Shown: positions 1 through 12,563 of the stretch, piece by piece
Numbering within the stretch: the stretch's first letter is position 1
Layout: the number at the start of each line of letters is the position of its first letter
Assembly: GCA_949318235.1 (NCBI GenBank)
Contig: OX439129.1
Location: forward strand, 22,499,402-22,563,401
DNA length: 64,000 nucleotides
Direction: 5' to 3'
From: Ecdyonurus torrentis
Lineage: Eukaryota > Arthropoda > Insecta > Ephemeroptera > Heptageniidae
Made by a program: the position numbers and the translations under genes
Notes under the pieces: model-generated
Told to the model about the DNA's origin: nothing
The model's database searches: none
What the model saw: only the letters and a program-made list of their open reading frames with translations

Positions 1-639
1 TATAGAAAGAAACTTGAATATTTTGTTCAAAAGAATGTTTTTGAATGAATGCACACTCATTCTTTTGATGAAAAACATAAAAAAAAAAATAAATAAAGTG
101 TAATATAAAGAAAAAAGAAACAAAATAAAATATCTTCCGTTGGTATTGTTTTTTATTACATTTATAAAAAAGATGAAATAGTATGGAAAGAAATTTTACT
201 GATTTATTAAAATATTGTACATCCATTTTTTTCCCTTCAGTTATTAATACAATAAAATTTCAAAGTTTTTGCAATACCGTACGGTATTGAAAATATACAA
301 ATATAAAAACTTCAGATTTGTTGCATATATTTTGTATACCTTATTATAAATACCAATAAAGGAAATTAGGTAATTAGTAATTTATTCTGCATTTATATCA
401 TTTAGCATAAATGTTGCATAATGTAATGAAAGAAATAAGAATAAATAAGAACTTTTATTGACTCAGACAGTTCGTAGTATAATGTATGCTTGTTATACTA
501 TGCAGTATACTTATCTTTATTTTAGTAAATTATATTGTTATGAATGGATGATTCTGCAATCTGGTGAGAATGCTTCATTATTATGCATTGATTTTTGTAG
601 TACGTGTACTACAGTACTGATAAAAAAGGTTTTTATTTA

Positions 640-735
640 GGATAAACACCCAATTACATGGTCCTCTGACATACGTCAAAGTAATATTATTGTCCGAGTA
701 TTTTACGGAATTTTAATTCACATGTTTTTCAATAA
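640..735. repeat. Divergent dispersed repeat, copy 1
   Basis: ATGGTCCTCTGACAT, then TAATATTATTGTCCGAGTATTT, resembles 55229-55277 (ATGATCCTCTGACAT, then TAATATTTTCTTGTCAGAGTATTT) in the same orientation. Nothing more can be said about the family from two diverged pieces. Confidence 0.4.
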
Positions 736-790
736 TAACAGAACTATTATAATTCAGCAATGTCTTGATTTTTCAATCTTATAGCTTATT

Positions 791-793
<3 letters not shown>

Positions 794-876
<83 letters not shown>
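794..876. repeat. (TA)n microsatellite
   Basis: Perfect dinucleotide tract of about 83 bp. Confidence 0.97.
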
Positions 877-879
<3 letters not shown>

Positions 880-1078
880 AATTGTAAGATTTTTTAATGA
901 TTCAAAAGATACAACATAATATAATCTTTCTTTAGTTTATTTTCATATGAATGGAGGATGATAAAATCTTAAAAAATTTACGAGTGTAAAACACGTGAAC
1001 GTAAAAGTGTATTTAGTATACTTCATTTAAATATCTCCGATCTCAGTGCAGTAGCTTTCCCAAAAAAAAAAAAAAACT

Positions 1079-1180
1079 TTAATAACCTGTTTCTTTAATA
1101 TTAAGGGATACGAAAAGTAGGCGTTCCACAGCATTTCCTGCACCACATGTAATTTGCACTCCACTGGTAAGCTCAATTTG
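1079..1180 (-). CDS. Exon E of PH-domain gene: probable C-terminal exon
   Basis: A minus-strand acceptor (TATGCTTTTATAG|CAAATT) opens a stretch of about 45% GC. In phase 0, as required by exon D, it encodes 33 residues beginning QIELTSGVQITCGAGNAVER and ending KETGY before a TAA at 1079-1081. The sequence is not a motif I recognise. GC content falls after about 1112, so the real exon may end earlier at a weak donor (TTTTC|GTATCC or ACAG|GTTATT) and the gene may continue beyond the window. A competing plus-strand reading exists: TTAATATTAAG acceptor to CCACTG|GTAAGC donor over about 1105-1165, with one open frame. Confidence 0.5.
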   Translation of the reverse strand, partial: QIELTSGVQITCGAGNAVERLLFVSLNIKETGY

Positions 1181-1590
1181 CTATAAAAGCATAAAATATT
1201 TACTTAAATAAAATTACCATTTCTCTCTTTAGTTATTTATTATTTAATAAGTATTGTGGTAATAATAAAATACTATTAAAATATAATTAAATTTTGTATT
1301 TTTTATATACATGTTTATTCAGAAATTTTTAATTAAATTTCATATTATCTTATTAACCAAAAGAAAATAAAAATATATATTACAATATAAAGTTCCTTTA
1401 CGTGTGCAAGAATACTTTGCAATTTAATATTGTAGTACGTAGTAAAAGTATTATCATAAAAAGTTATTTGAAAACAAGTATTATGATAATGACATACTTT
1501 AGTTTTTTCTTCTTTTAATATTATATAAAAAACATGTTATTCTCACACGCGAGACAAGACACAAACACTTTCACGTTTTTATTATTAGTT

Positions 1591-1627
<37 letters not shown>

Positions 1628-3714
1628 AAAAGGTTGGTGGTTACGGTCGTACGTGTTAAAAAAGAGAGAACATTTGAACATTAACAGAAAACACACACTC
1701 ACAAGTATATCTAATTAAAGACTAAAATAAAAGGTGTGTATAACAAAACCGTAAATAAAAAATTTGTTTTTAAGCAAAAAAAAAAAAAAAAAAAAGTTTT
1801 CAAATACAAAATCAATGAATAATACTGTTAATTTTAGTAAAAACAAAGATTTTCTTTTAGATGGTTAACTTAACTATGATAATACATATTTTTGATTGTT
1901 ATTTAATGAGAAAAAAAATATTTTCAACAAGGTAATATCAATAATAATTATCGACTTTTAATGGACAAAATCAAGTTAAGAAAACTCTAAATTTAACCCA
2001 ACGGTTGCACAGTACAGAGCTAATTTTTTTGTTTTTATTACTGTCCACTAATATTGTTATAGTCAAAGTTCAAATAATTTTTATACTGTGTATTTTTAAT
2101 TTCAAATAGCTATACGTTTAATAACAATACAATTTCAATACAATTTCAATGTGTTTCAGTATACACATAGTTGCACTTAAGAAGAAAATTAATAATAACA
2201 ATGTATTATACTACCGTTGACCACTTCAAACACCTTAAAGCTTTTAAGCAAAATAGCTCTCTATAGATGACATGAGTTTAGACACTTAACTAGAATTGTA
2301 TTTACTTTAAACTTAATTAAAGTTAATGAAAATTTTCATAGGAGATCAAGTTCAAAGCAGTCTTGATTTTCTCTTATATCTCAATCTCCATGTTCCACAA
2401 TCTAGGGTTACTTTTACCTTTATTATGAAGTGAATTGTTTTGTAAACACAGTTTTATCTAAAAAAAAAATATAACAAATTTACTGAATTCTATTTTGTAA
2501 AAACTAGCTTGTAGCAAAAACTTTTTCTGTGTAATATCTTGCACAGTAAATAAACAGTTAAATAATCATCATTAACAATACTGTATAAAAAATAGCAATT
2601 CATAAATCTTATAAATATGAACTATTAAAAAAAACTCGTTAATGCGATAATAAATTTAATTTAATTATTTAAGTTTATGTTTCAATCTGATCATTTTCTA
2701 AATTGTATTTTGCACACCTTTTAAAATAATAAATTTTATACATGTTACTTAAGATGGAATAAGTTCTAATTGATATTACTTTACTTTAAATGTAAATGTA
2801 AGTAATAAAGATAGGAAGAAAAAAAATAGCAGAAGAGACAACACTTAAAAGGTTATCAGAGAGAGAGAGAGAGAGAGAGAGAAAAAAAGTCTGCTTTTGC
2901 TTCTTCGTCTTCATTTAAACCTTGTGCAAAGTAGAGTAAAAGCTATCAAAGTTTTCATTTTCTTTGTTTTCACACCCGAAGAAAAAGACAATTTTCTCTG
3001 ATATTGCTTTAAAAAAAAAAAGTAAAAGAGATATTGTAAAAAGAAAAAAAAAAGAAGCTTCTATAGCTGCTTCAAGCTAGCTAACCCCATTTAAACGATT
3101 TGACACAAATAAGTGTAGGGTCAAGGGTCGATTTGTTGACGAAAAGAAAGAAATGGCAAGAAAGGACAAATAGAACTGAGAATTAGACTTGAGATTGAAA
3201 ATCTCTATATAAAAAATAAAAAAGGGGGATTTTACTTTGACAAAGGTCAAAATTAGGATTAGAATATTAAATTATTGCTTGAGTTATTCAAAACATTGAA
3301 AGTTTTTATAAATTTAATTATTTAATTATATTTCTTGGCATTAATCACTTTGTTACATTTAAATGTAAGCAATGATAATTATTTTGGAACGTTGAGAACT
3401 TGTGGGCTTGGTATAGAAACTGCGAGATTTTAACATTATGTGAATTGTTCATTGCAGTTCTATTTAAACTACGATATATCAAGCATGATAATAAAGAGAT
3501 ATAGCAAGTTTGATTGAAGAATGTTGTGAGTATATTATACCATAAACTTGGGCCATTATATCAATAATCATAAACTTACAAGTACGTTTCAAAACTTAAA
3601 TTTTGGCAAAGTTCTTGTTTACTGTCAGATTCTCATAATATCTTGACTCAGTTCTTCAGATTTTTTCCTTAAATATTGGTTTTACAGTTTCTTTGTCCTT
3701 TTCCTTTTCCTTTT

Positions 3715-3751
<37 letters not shown>

Positions 3752-3925
3752 AAAAATTTAGTATGAATAATCTTATGTTGTTGAAAATAGAGCAAATAGA
3801 AACAATTCAATTATTTTTTAAGTTACTGAAATAAATTCATTATTTTTACGATTGTTACAATTACTGCTCGAAAAATTTAAAATCAATAAAATTTTTTTTA
3901 ATATTTTTAGAGTTATTTCTGGAAT

Positions 3926-3961
<36 letters not shown>

Positions 3962-4420
3962 TGACATTTTATGCATTATACATATTTATATCTTCTTTTA
4001 TGAAAAAAAAAAACAAAACAAAAAACAAGATATTATATTATTATATTGTGGTTATATATTCGTAGATGTATTATTAGGTTACTTATATAACCTACTTAGG
4101 TTACTTATGTTTGTCATTTAAAAAAACATTATTTAGAAACCTTATTTATTTAAATATTAATACTACATGATAAAAACTTGATACATGATCTTCTTGCAAA
4201 AATTCTTATTTTCTCTTATTATCCTTCACATCACGTAGTAAACGAACATCGTGTATATACTTAAAATTCTTAATTAAATGAAAATACGATTAAAAGAAGA
4301 CTTTTTTTTTGTATTAAAACGAAGTTTTTTTATATTTAAATTGATAAAGAGTTATAAGTTTTAATCATCGTATCAATATGCATTGAATGATTCTAGTTAT
4401 AAAATACTTGTTAACATAAA

Positions 4421-4467
<47 letters not shown>

Positions 4468-4574
4468 GGTTTCTCTAATAGTTTTTTATTATTTAAAAGT
4501 TTTTGTATTATTATACGTCATTCAAAGACTGGAGTTTTTTTTAAATTTATATAAAATATTAAGTTAAGAATAGC

Positions 4575-4617
<43 letters not shown>

Positions 4618-5208
4618 TTTGAAATGGGATCTGCGCATTAAACAAATTAAATTACTTGAAGTTTCTGTATAATTTAGTTTTTTTTAATGTATCAATGAGT
4701 AGAAAATAAAAAGAAGCGTGTGTTTAGAAACGAATAAATCCTCAATAATTAGCTTTGTAAAATACAGCACTACAGTAGTATAATAACATTAATAACGCAT
4801 ATTATACTCATAGAGAAGTACGTAAAAAATATTATTTTCTATTTTAACATAATGTAATAGTACTTTTTTATATTAAATTTATACTTTGATAAATAATATT
4901 TGCATTGGAATGCATTAAATTTATCGAAGTTCAAATATTCTGCGTAACATTGAAAATGTTTTAATAACATGTTTTAAATATCATGTTAAATTTAAGTTTC
5001 TTGAAAATGAAAATTAACAATTATTAAAGATTTTTAAAGTTTTTTTTCCTTATGACCATTGTAACCCCTTTCTGCTAACTTTCTAGAAAGTTTAAAAATT
5101 TAATTAAAAACTTATAGAAAATTATATATTTCTAAAATCTAAGTTTCTCATTTTTTTTTATAGAAAAATACACACAAATTTTATTTCCATGATGCTTTTG
5201 TGCTTAAA

Positions 5209-5210
5209 TT

Positions 5211-5295
<85 letters not shown>
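5209..5295. repeat. (TA)n microsatellite
   Basis: Dinucleotide tract of about 87 bp with one AAA interruption near its left end. Confidence 0.97.
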
Positions 5296-5298
<3 letters not shown>

Positions 5299-6139
5299 AA
5301 AGAGTTTTGTACATGCGGGTTTAAATTTCTATCTTACAAATATAAATTTTCTTCACAGAGGTATTTACTGTCACCGTGAAGTTGAATTTATTTTCAACCA
5401 TTATGCCTTGTATAAAAAGTTGTGAAGATAGAAAAGAAGGCATTTTTATTGAAGATAGTATACAGTAATGACCCAAACTCTTTGTTTTGTTTTGTTTTTC
5501 TCCATAACACTTTACAGTTTGTTTTTTAAGGTTTATAATGAAAGGTATGTATTGTAGTTTTGAAATTGTAAAATACCTCCTAGCAATCTTTTATACTTAA
5601 AGGTGATAAGATAATTTTTTTTTTCAATCACACTTTTTATTTGGTTTTGAAACAACAAAATTTTCTCATAAAAATAAGTGGGACAAAAACACACACAAAA
5701 AATTATTTATTTGACTAATATGTATTGCAAATAATTTATTGTATGATTTTTAAGACTTTTTGCAATTGTTTATAAGCAGTTGGAAGGAAGCTAAAACTTT
5801 CAGTATTGCAAGATTTATGCATTTAATAACGTTTTTTTTTTTTTTTTTTATTATTATTTTTTTATAAGTAGTGAATTAAAAATGTTGTTTTACTCTAACT
5901 TTTCTGAAAATTTCAACTTTCTCCTAATATTTAAGTCAAACATCGTATAAGATTTTCTTATTACTCTATAAAAGAGTACATCAATATTTTGGAAGGAAAA
6001 ATAACAAAAGTAATGATGTAAAGTGTTAAATATATAAATACTTATGTGAAAAATACAGAACAAATGAATAATAACTGAATATTTTGTATATAACAGAGCT
6101 AATAAACTAATACTGTCGCTAATAGTTTATACAATATTT

Positions 6140-6142
<3 letters not shown>

Positions 6143-6199
<57 letters not shown>
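6143..6199. repeat. (AC)n microsatellite
   Basis: Perfect tract of about 57 bp. Confidence 0.97.
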
Positions 6200-6203
<4 letters not shown>

Positions 6204-6555
6204 TCTACTCTATATAAAATATGACGTAAAACAAAATCACTGTAAAAGTATACTTTTTCATACACAAAAATTAATTCCATATACAATGATAACATTTTTG
6301 TGTTATATAATATATACAATACAAAAAAAAAGTTTTTTTAATCAAGCTAACACAACATTGGGCCAAAATTAATTATAGAAATTACTTTTAACTGATATCG
6401 ATTTTATTTTTAAGTGTGAGTTTAAATTATGTGGCCTGGTAGAGTGTGGCTACTTTGTATCACATACACTTACACACACACACACCAACCGAGTGTTATA
6501 GTGCCAGAAGCAAAGAGCAAAGCATATATAGCTATATTGTACAACAGTACAGTAC

Positions 6556-6558
<3 letters not shown>

Positions 6559-6612
<54 letters not shown>
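6559..6612. repeat. (TA)n microsatellite
   Basis: Perfect tract of about 54 bp. A CRE-like TGACGTCA lies downstream at 6669-6676. Confidence 0.97.
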
Positions 6613-6614
<2 letters not shown>

Positions 6615-7383
6615 ATGTACCCCACATCTGAACGTAATGGCCGTCCCCGTGAGACAATTAGTCTGTGCTGACGTCACATTTTCCTCATCCTCTCTTTCAT
6701 TTTTTTTCTCTCTCTATTTCTCTTCATTGTGTACTATCCTCCAACTTTTCATATTATAACTAAAAAGATGATCATCTACGAGTCTACGACTAATTTACCA
6801 CAAAATATCAAGTGTCACAATCACACAATATTATATATATTTTGGACATTATTATTATTATCTGAGAAACAAAGACACTTTCACTTTATTAAATAAAGTA
6901 TAATATTATGTAACAAATGTTCGTAAATACATTAAGTCAATTTTATTTTATAAATTTATATATATATTTGATATAAATAATAAACTTATTCTACTGCTTT
7001 AATTATAATTCAAAAAAAAAAAAAAAAAAAAAAATAGGACTTTTTGGATATTAATAAACCTTTAGAAGGAAAATAATTTATTGAGGCAATAAATTTAAAA
7101 TATTCCAATAAATTTTATATATTTTTTGTATAGGATAAAACTTATGTTATACTATAAATGCATTACGTAGTTATAAATCATATGCATCGTTTGACGTTCA
7201 AAAGCTATTTTGCAATGGGTTTCATAGTTATATATAAAGTAAAAAAAAAAATGAATGGGTGGGGATGGTTGGTCACCTAGTTTAGTAATCGTTGTGTAGT
7301 AAGTTTGAATTTGAGTTTGTCAGGGGAAGGAGAGAGAGAGAGAGAGAGAGAGGTTGAATATAAATTGCTGCCAAAATGGTAGG

Positions 7384-7392
7384 GTATATAAG
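7384..7392 (+). promoter_or_regulatory. TATA-like element
   Basis: GGGTATATAAGTACT has a good TATA core and is not part of a TA repeat. Downstream, a pyrimidine-rich CCTCTCCTCTACCATTCATGCAG resembles an acceptor followed by short open frames at 7474-7560. No gene can be built, so this is weak. Confidence 0.15.
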
Positions 7393-7667
7393 TACTACAT
7401 TGATTGGTGAACATGGTCAAGCATTTTAGTAGTTTTGAAGCTGGACACATGCCTCTCCTCTACCATTCATGCAGGAACAGTTGGAGAACGTTATAGAGGA
7501 GAATATATCAAAAAAGGAAATTCAGGGGAAAAAATCTTTGTTAGATTTCCGTCCTTTTTGTTAAATGTCTCAGAAAGTTTTCACTAAAATGAACACTAAA
7601 ATGCAAGGAAAATTTCTATTGTCATAACATAATAACACACACGTAAAATGTCATACAGTTCACAGAA

Positions 7668-7670
<3 letters not shown>

Positions 7671-7738
<68 letters not shown>
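7671..7738. repeat. (TC)n microsatellite
   Basis: Perfect tract of 68 bp. Confidence 0.97.
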
Positions 7739-7741
<3 letters not shown>

Positions 7742-9429
7742 ATTATAACTATATCGACCTGTTATTCTCAAAAAAAAAAGCCTTGTGAGAATATTTGATA
7801 AAATACTATAGTTGATAAAGAAAACAGCTTCTAAAAGAACAAGAAAAATGTCAACAATTAAATATTTATTTAAGCGTAATAAATATGTTTTATTTTTTAT
7901 TTTATAATTTTCCTCTCTTTTCATAGAATTACTGTTTAGATTTATAATACGCGATAAAATTTTAAAATATTTCCTAAAACCACCAACAAGGAAGTTACAA
8001 AAGCATGTTAGGTTACATTAATTTTTAATCTTCATTGCAATCAATATTACAACAGTAACTTTACGTTAGGAGAAAGAACATAAGATTAACTATTTAATTG
8101 ACTTATTTCTAAGACAAAGAACTTGTCAAAGTAAAATCTTATGCAAAATCATCAATATTTTCATACCTTTTTAGTATATCAAAACAATAGCTTATTTTTT
8201 CACTCCATTTCTTTTTCATTTGCTAACTTTTTTTCCCGATAGATCACAATATGATGTCATGGCAGTTCTTTTTTTTTCTTCTTGAAATTTTTTTTTAATC
8301 GAGCTGCTGATTTTACGTTTTTCAAATATAAAACGAAGAAGGGCGCGTGTGTTAAGTGAAAGACTTTGTCAGGATGCGAACATTAATCAGAACGTCTTCC
8401 CCTATATGTTTAGATTGTCTATCACAAGGAAATATTGGTGATTGAGTGATGATTTCTGGATTGTTTATTTAGTTTCTGTTGAGTTTGTTGTAGATTGAAG
8501 TCCAAATTTAGATTGCTATATGCTCAAAAGTCATTTGAAACTGTTTTTTTATGCTTTAAATTCATATATTTATCAAAATTTATGCCATAAATATTATTAT
8601 TAATATAATAAATTTTAAAAAAGGATAGCGTTTTGGTTAGTAATATAATATTTCTTATACAAGTTCTATATAAAATTTAATTATGATAATGGCTTTTGGT
8701 ATAAAATATATTTTAAAATTTACGAAACCACAGGCATAAAAATGCTATACATTCACTGTTATTTTAAAAAATAAATAAATAAAACGTTATAATAAATAAT
8801 ATTAAAAAATTGAACTAAAGTAAACAAACAACATTTTTAAAAAATATACATTCATTTTTTTTCCTTTTATTTAAAGAAATAATAGTAAACCTCTATTTTT
8901 TTTAACAACCTAACAATTTACCAGATAAATGAGCTTTAACCCACACATCTACGTTGTATCCTATATTTCATTTTTATATTATGTGAAAAATCTAAGCTAT
9001 TTTTTAAGCTATACACATTTTGCAAATAGCCTAAAACATTAGCTATTTTTTATGAAGGAAATTTCATGATTTATTTCTAATTTAAATTAAGTAGTTATTA
9101 TTGTATATTAATTTTAAATAAAATATATCAGCAAAATGTTTGACATATTATATTTAAATTGTCAGTACTATAATATATAAAATACATTTTATCCATCTGC
9201 TGAATTTACAAAAGTTTTTTTCTTTTTTTAACAGACATATTTGATTGACAGCCGTATTGAACGAGGGCAACCCATAACTGCCATCTTTTTTAATTCAAAC
9301 TCTGTCTATATCTTGTCGTATCTTTCAACATTCCAAATGCATGAAATACGTATGAGTTTTTCTTCCTTATTCAATACCTGACTTGAATCTATTTAAGATG
9401 ATAATATTATATTACTTTATGTTGAAAAT

Positions 9430-9461
<32 letters not shown>

Positions 9462-9538
9462 TTCTAATATAAAATGTACGATTGTATAAAATGATATGCA
9501 TACCTTTAAAAATTTAATAATACAAGATAAAATTTATG

Positions 9539-9581
<43 letters not shown>

Positions 9582-10475
9582 GAGAGAGTGCAAGATAAGT
9601 ATCATGATTATATTATTATATTAATCTTGTTTCTTGCTTGAATAAATCTTGTGGTTTTCTGGCTCTTTCTCTTTTCCTTTTCATAAAATAATTTTACCCA
9701 AGGATTAAATAAGGAAGCACTTTAAGGTATTTCTTACACCATATACTGTATACGATGATAGATAAGCTTTGGGCACTATTATATTATTATGTATATACTG
9801 TAGTATAATAAGGAATGTGCTGTTACTCGCTATCTTTTAGATTATATATAAAGCTTAAAAAGAGAAGGAATTTCTTCAATATCTCATGATAAAATTATTT
9901 TGAATTGTGTAAAGATATTACATCTAAAATATTGCAAATATATAATAATGAAATATTTATGATTTTGCAAGCCATGTAAATCAAAACATTAAAATGGTTA
10001 TATAAGAATGCATAATGGTTTCTTTATTGACCTAGGCAAGATATCTTAATAAATGATTTTTGAAAAAAAACTTTGAACAAGTAATTTGCAGGTATTAAAA
10101 TGATGTTTGTAAGGTCAAAACTAGGAAAAAATTGTAAAATGTACATCAATATGGTAAAATAATAATAATTATCATTTCGTCATTGAATTGAAATTTTTTA
10201 TTCATATAAAAGAACAATAAACTGCTTTTACTGGTGGAATTTTAAATTTCAAGTAACCACAAAAAAAAAAAAGCGTTTGTTGAACAGATTTTTTCTACAA
10301 ATAATGAAGCATTACCAAATTTATGGTAAATAAATAAAAATACATAGAAATAATATAGAAATTTTATATATTAATACTTATAGGCAAAATATTATAAAAT
10401 ATAACTTTTGAATATATATATTTTCTACAGCAGCAAATATTTGATCTTAGTGAATCAGTTTATCTATATCATCGA

Positions 10476-10611
10476 CAGGGGAAGAAGTGGCTTTGACTCT
10501 TATGCAGGGACTTTGAGGGGAAAAAGAGGGGAAGTTCCATAAGCCCAATGTTAATTCAAAATTCTTTTGCGGGGACAGGTCCCCTTAAGTCCCCCCTCAC
10601 TTCTACCCCTG
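10476..10611. mobile_element. hAT-type MITE, copy 1 (136 bp)
   Basis: The terminal inverted repeats are CAGGGGAAGAAGTG and CACTTCTACCCCTG. The element is bounded by a perfect 8-bp target-site duplication, ATCATCGA (10468-10475 and 10612-10619). CAG...CTG termini with an 8-bp duplication are hallmarks of the hAT superfamily. There is no coding capacity, so it is non-autonomous. The interior has further G-rich and C-rich complementary stretches. A second copy is at 42879-43012. Confidence 0.92.
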
Positions 10612-11202
10612 ATCATCGATAAATGTGGTAAATGAAAATATAGATTAAAATCATACTATTCTTTACAGGAAGGAATGCTTCATTTATTTATAATTTATAA
10701 TAACCTATGAAGTTCAATTTCCGGTCATAAATTTTGAAATGAGGTATACAGTATAAATAAGAAAAATTATAATTTAGTTAAATTGAAAATATAAGTCTTT
10801 ATTGTAGACTACGAGAAGAAAAAATTTTTGGCTTTGTCACAAAAATTTCTACTACAGTTCTCTTTCTTTCTCGTTTATTAACGTTTTGTGTTTAAATTTA
10901 TTATATTATATAAAATGCTATATATACTATACAGTAAAAGTTTCTTTTAAATTATATATGTGTTAATGTTTTTACTCTTGTATTACTCTGCTCTATAACG
11001 TGACCTCTTTTTTTATATATAAATGTTATAAAAATTATTAAAATGTAGTTTTTTTATTTTTGTATTGTACAATTATAAATAAAATTATATTGTTTTATAT
11101 CATACCAATTATTTTTTAGTATTGAATTATAATATTTTATTTTTTAACCAAAATATGTTGGTTTGGATCAGTCTTGTAGTAGTCGCCTAAATTTTCTATA
11201 AC

Positions 11203-11655
11203 GTTAAAGAGAAAGTTCAGTGTTTACAACATGGCTTCTTTTATTTTAGATAATGAGAAGAACTGTTCATACACTCACATATGATGACCCAGAGTCCTTC
11301 CGTAGCCCCATGGTAGCCTCTTAAACTTGCGCTCATTCTGTGAGATATGCAACCCGCTACAACATTTTCTATAGTAAAGCCGTAACTATGACGTAAAAGA
11401 TACGGGAAGAGTTGCATATCTCGCAGGATGATCACGAGTTTGCGAGGCTACGGATAATATAGGGTTGAGACGGCCGATGGTTTAATTACTTGTGCCTTAC
11501 AATATGTATTATGTATGAATTTAAACAATAAAACCCTTTGAAATTGAAATTGAATTGGAAGGGCTTTGGGTCATCATATATGAGTTTATGAACAGGTCTT
11601 CTCATTATCTAACATTGAAGAAAGCATGTTGTAACCCCTGAACTTACTCTTTAAC
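11203..11655. repeat. Nested inverted repeat, arms about 98 bp
   Basis: The left arm 11203-11301 and right arm 11557-11655 are complementary at roughly 85% by eye, for example GATAATGAGAAGAACTGTTC against the complement of GAACAGGTCTTCTCATTATC. A second inner pair (GAGATATGCAAC and GTTGCATATCTCGC) lies inside. The core ATGCAACCCGC-ACAACATTTTC also occurs in the 41.5-kb element, so these belong to related repeats. Confidence 0.75.
11463..11556 (+). mobile_element. LINE-type 3' end with TTGAAA tail
   Basis: The segment ends AACAATAAAACCCTTTGAAA followed by repeats of TTGAAA. A polyadenylation-like AATAAA next to a short tandem tail is typical of several non-LTR 3' ends. It sits inside the inverted repeat at 11203-11655. 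Only the tail region is recognisable. Confidence 0.45.
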
Positions 11656-12527
11656 TCTAAGTTAATTTCATATAAAACTACAACTTTAACGATAACGTTA
11701 ATTTGTCCCCAACTATAACGTTACCTTTAATGTTAACGTTAACTTGCGTTAACTATAACGTTAACAGCTTTTTAAGATGATATGTATGTATGTGTTTTTT
11801 ATGATCATTCATACGTTAGTTATTTATTTATAAGTTAGTTCATTTATAAAGTTAATATTTTACTTATATTTACTTATTTATAAATAAAAGGTTATTTTAA
11901 GTTATTATTTCTCTCACCTCGTCAGTTGATTTAGTCAGTATAATGTAAAAATTTCTTACAAAAGGTAATGTTATAGTAACGCTATGGTAACTTCAGTTTT
12001 TGTTAATCTATAACTGTAACGTTACTTTTTGCAATGTTGTTAATCTATATTATAGAAATAACCAGTTAACGTTATAGTTAATTTAACGTTAACAATTTTA
12101 CGTTAACGACTACAAGGCCGGTTTGGATTATTAAGAGTAATCATTTATTTGGCTGTATCATTATATTTTTTTTACTTTTAAATTTCAAAATAAATAATTT
12201 TGTAAGACATGTTATAAAGATATTTTGAAATACTAAAATGCTTTATGTTTAATTATAAATTTTTATTCACTTTTCCATTATCTAAAATATTTAAATACAT
12301 TTGTTCAATTTAATCAATTCAAGTTTAATGTTTTTGAAACAAATATTAGTTTATATATAAATATGTGTTTGAAAGTTTGACATTTTCACAATCAAAATGA
12401 AAATCAATTTTAAAAGCAAAGAGGTTGAAAACACTACTAAAATCACAATCAAAATGTCATGACAAATAAACTGATTTGTTATTACAGTTACTTTGGGGTT
12501 GCTGACACTTTACGCAAAAAAGGTTTT

Positions 12528-12563
<36 letters not shown>

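Larger units (their letters stand above)
1..1078. other. 3' flank of the PH gene
   Basis: AT-rich sequence with a (TA)n tract at about 794-876 and the dispersed repeat at 640-735. An AATAAA on the minus strand at about 453-458 could serve polyadenylation of the PH gene if exon E is terminal. No coding signal otherwise. Confidence 0.5.
11169..12119. mobile_element. Composite non-autonomous TIR transposon, about 0.95 kb
   Basis: The element is flanked by the direct repeat GGTTTGGAT (11160-11168 and 12120-12128), an 8-9 bp target-site duplication. Termini are imperfect inverted repeats: CAGTCTTGTAGTAGTCG on the left and the complement of CGGCCTTGTAGTCG on the right. The last 450 bp hold more than ten TAACGTTA-like palindromic motifs in two clusters, and the left part contains a second nested inverted repeat. 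No coding frame is seen. The size of the duplication and the C-x-G ends suggest hAT, or a Mutator-like element if 9 bp is correct. Confidence 0.7.

Noticed and set aside
11241..11435. 64-codon minus-strand frame
   Set aside because: Lies within the arms of the nested inverted repeat; no coding features.
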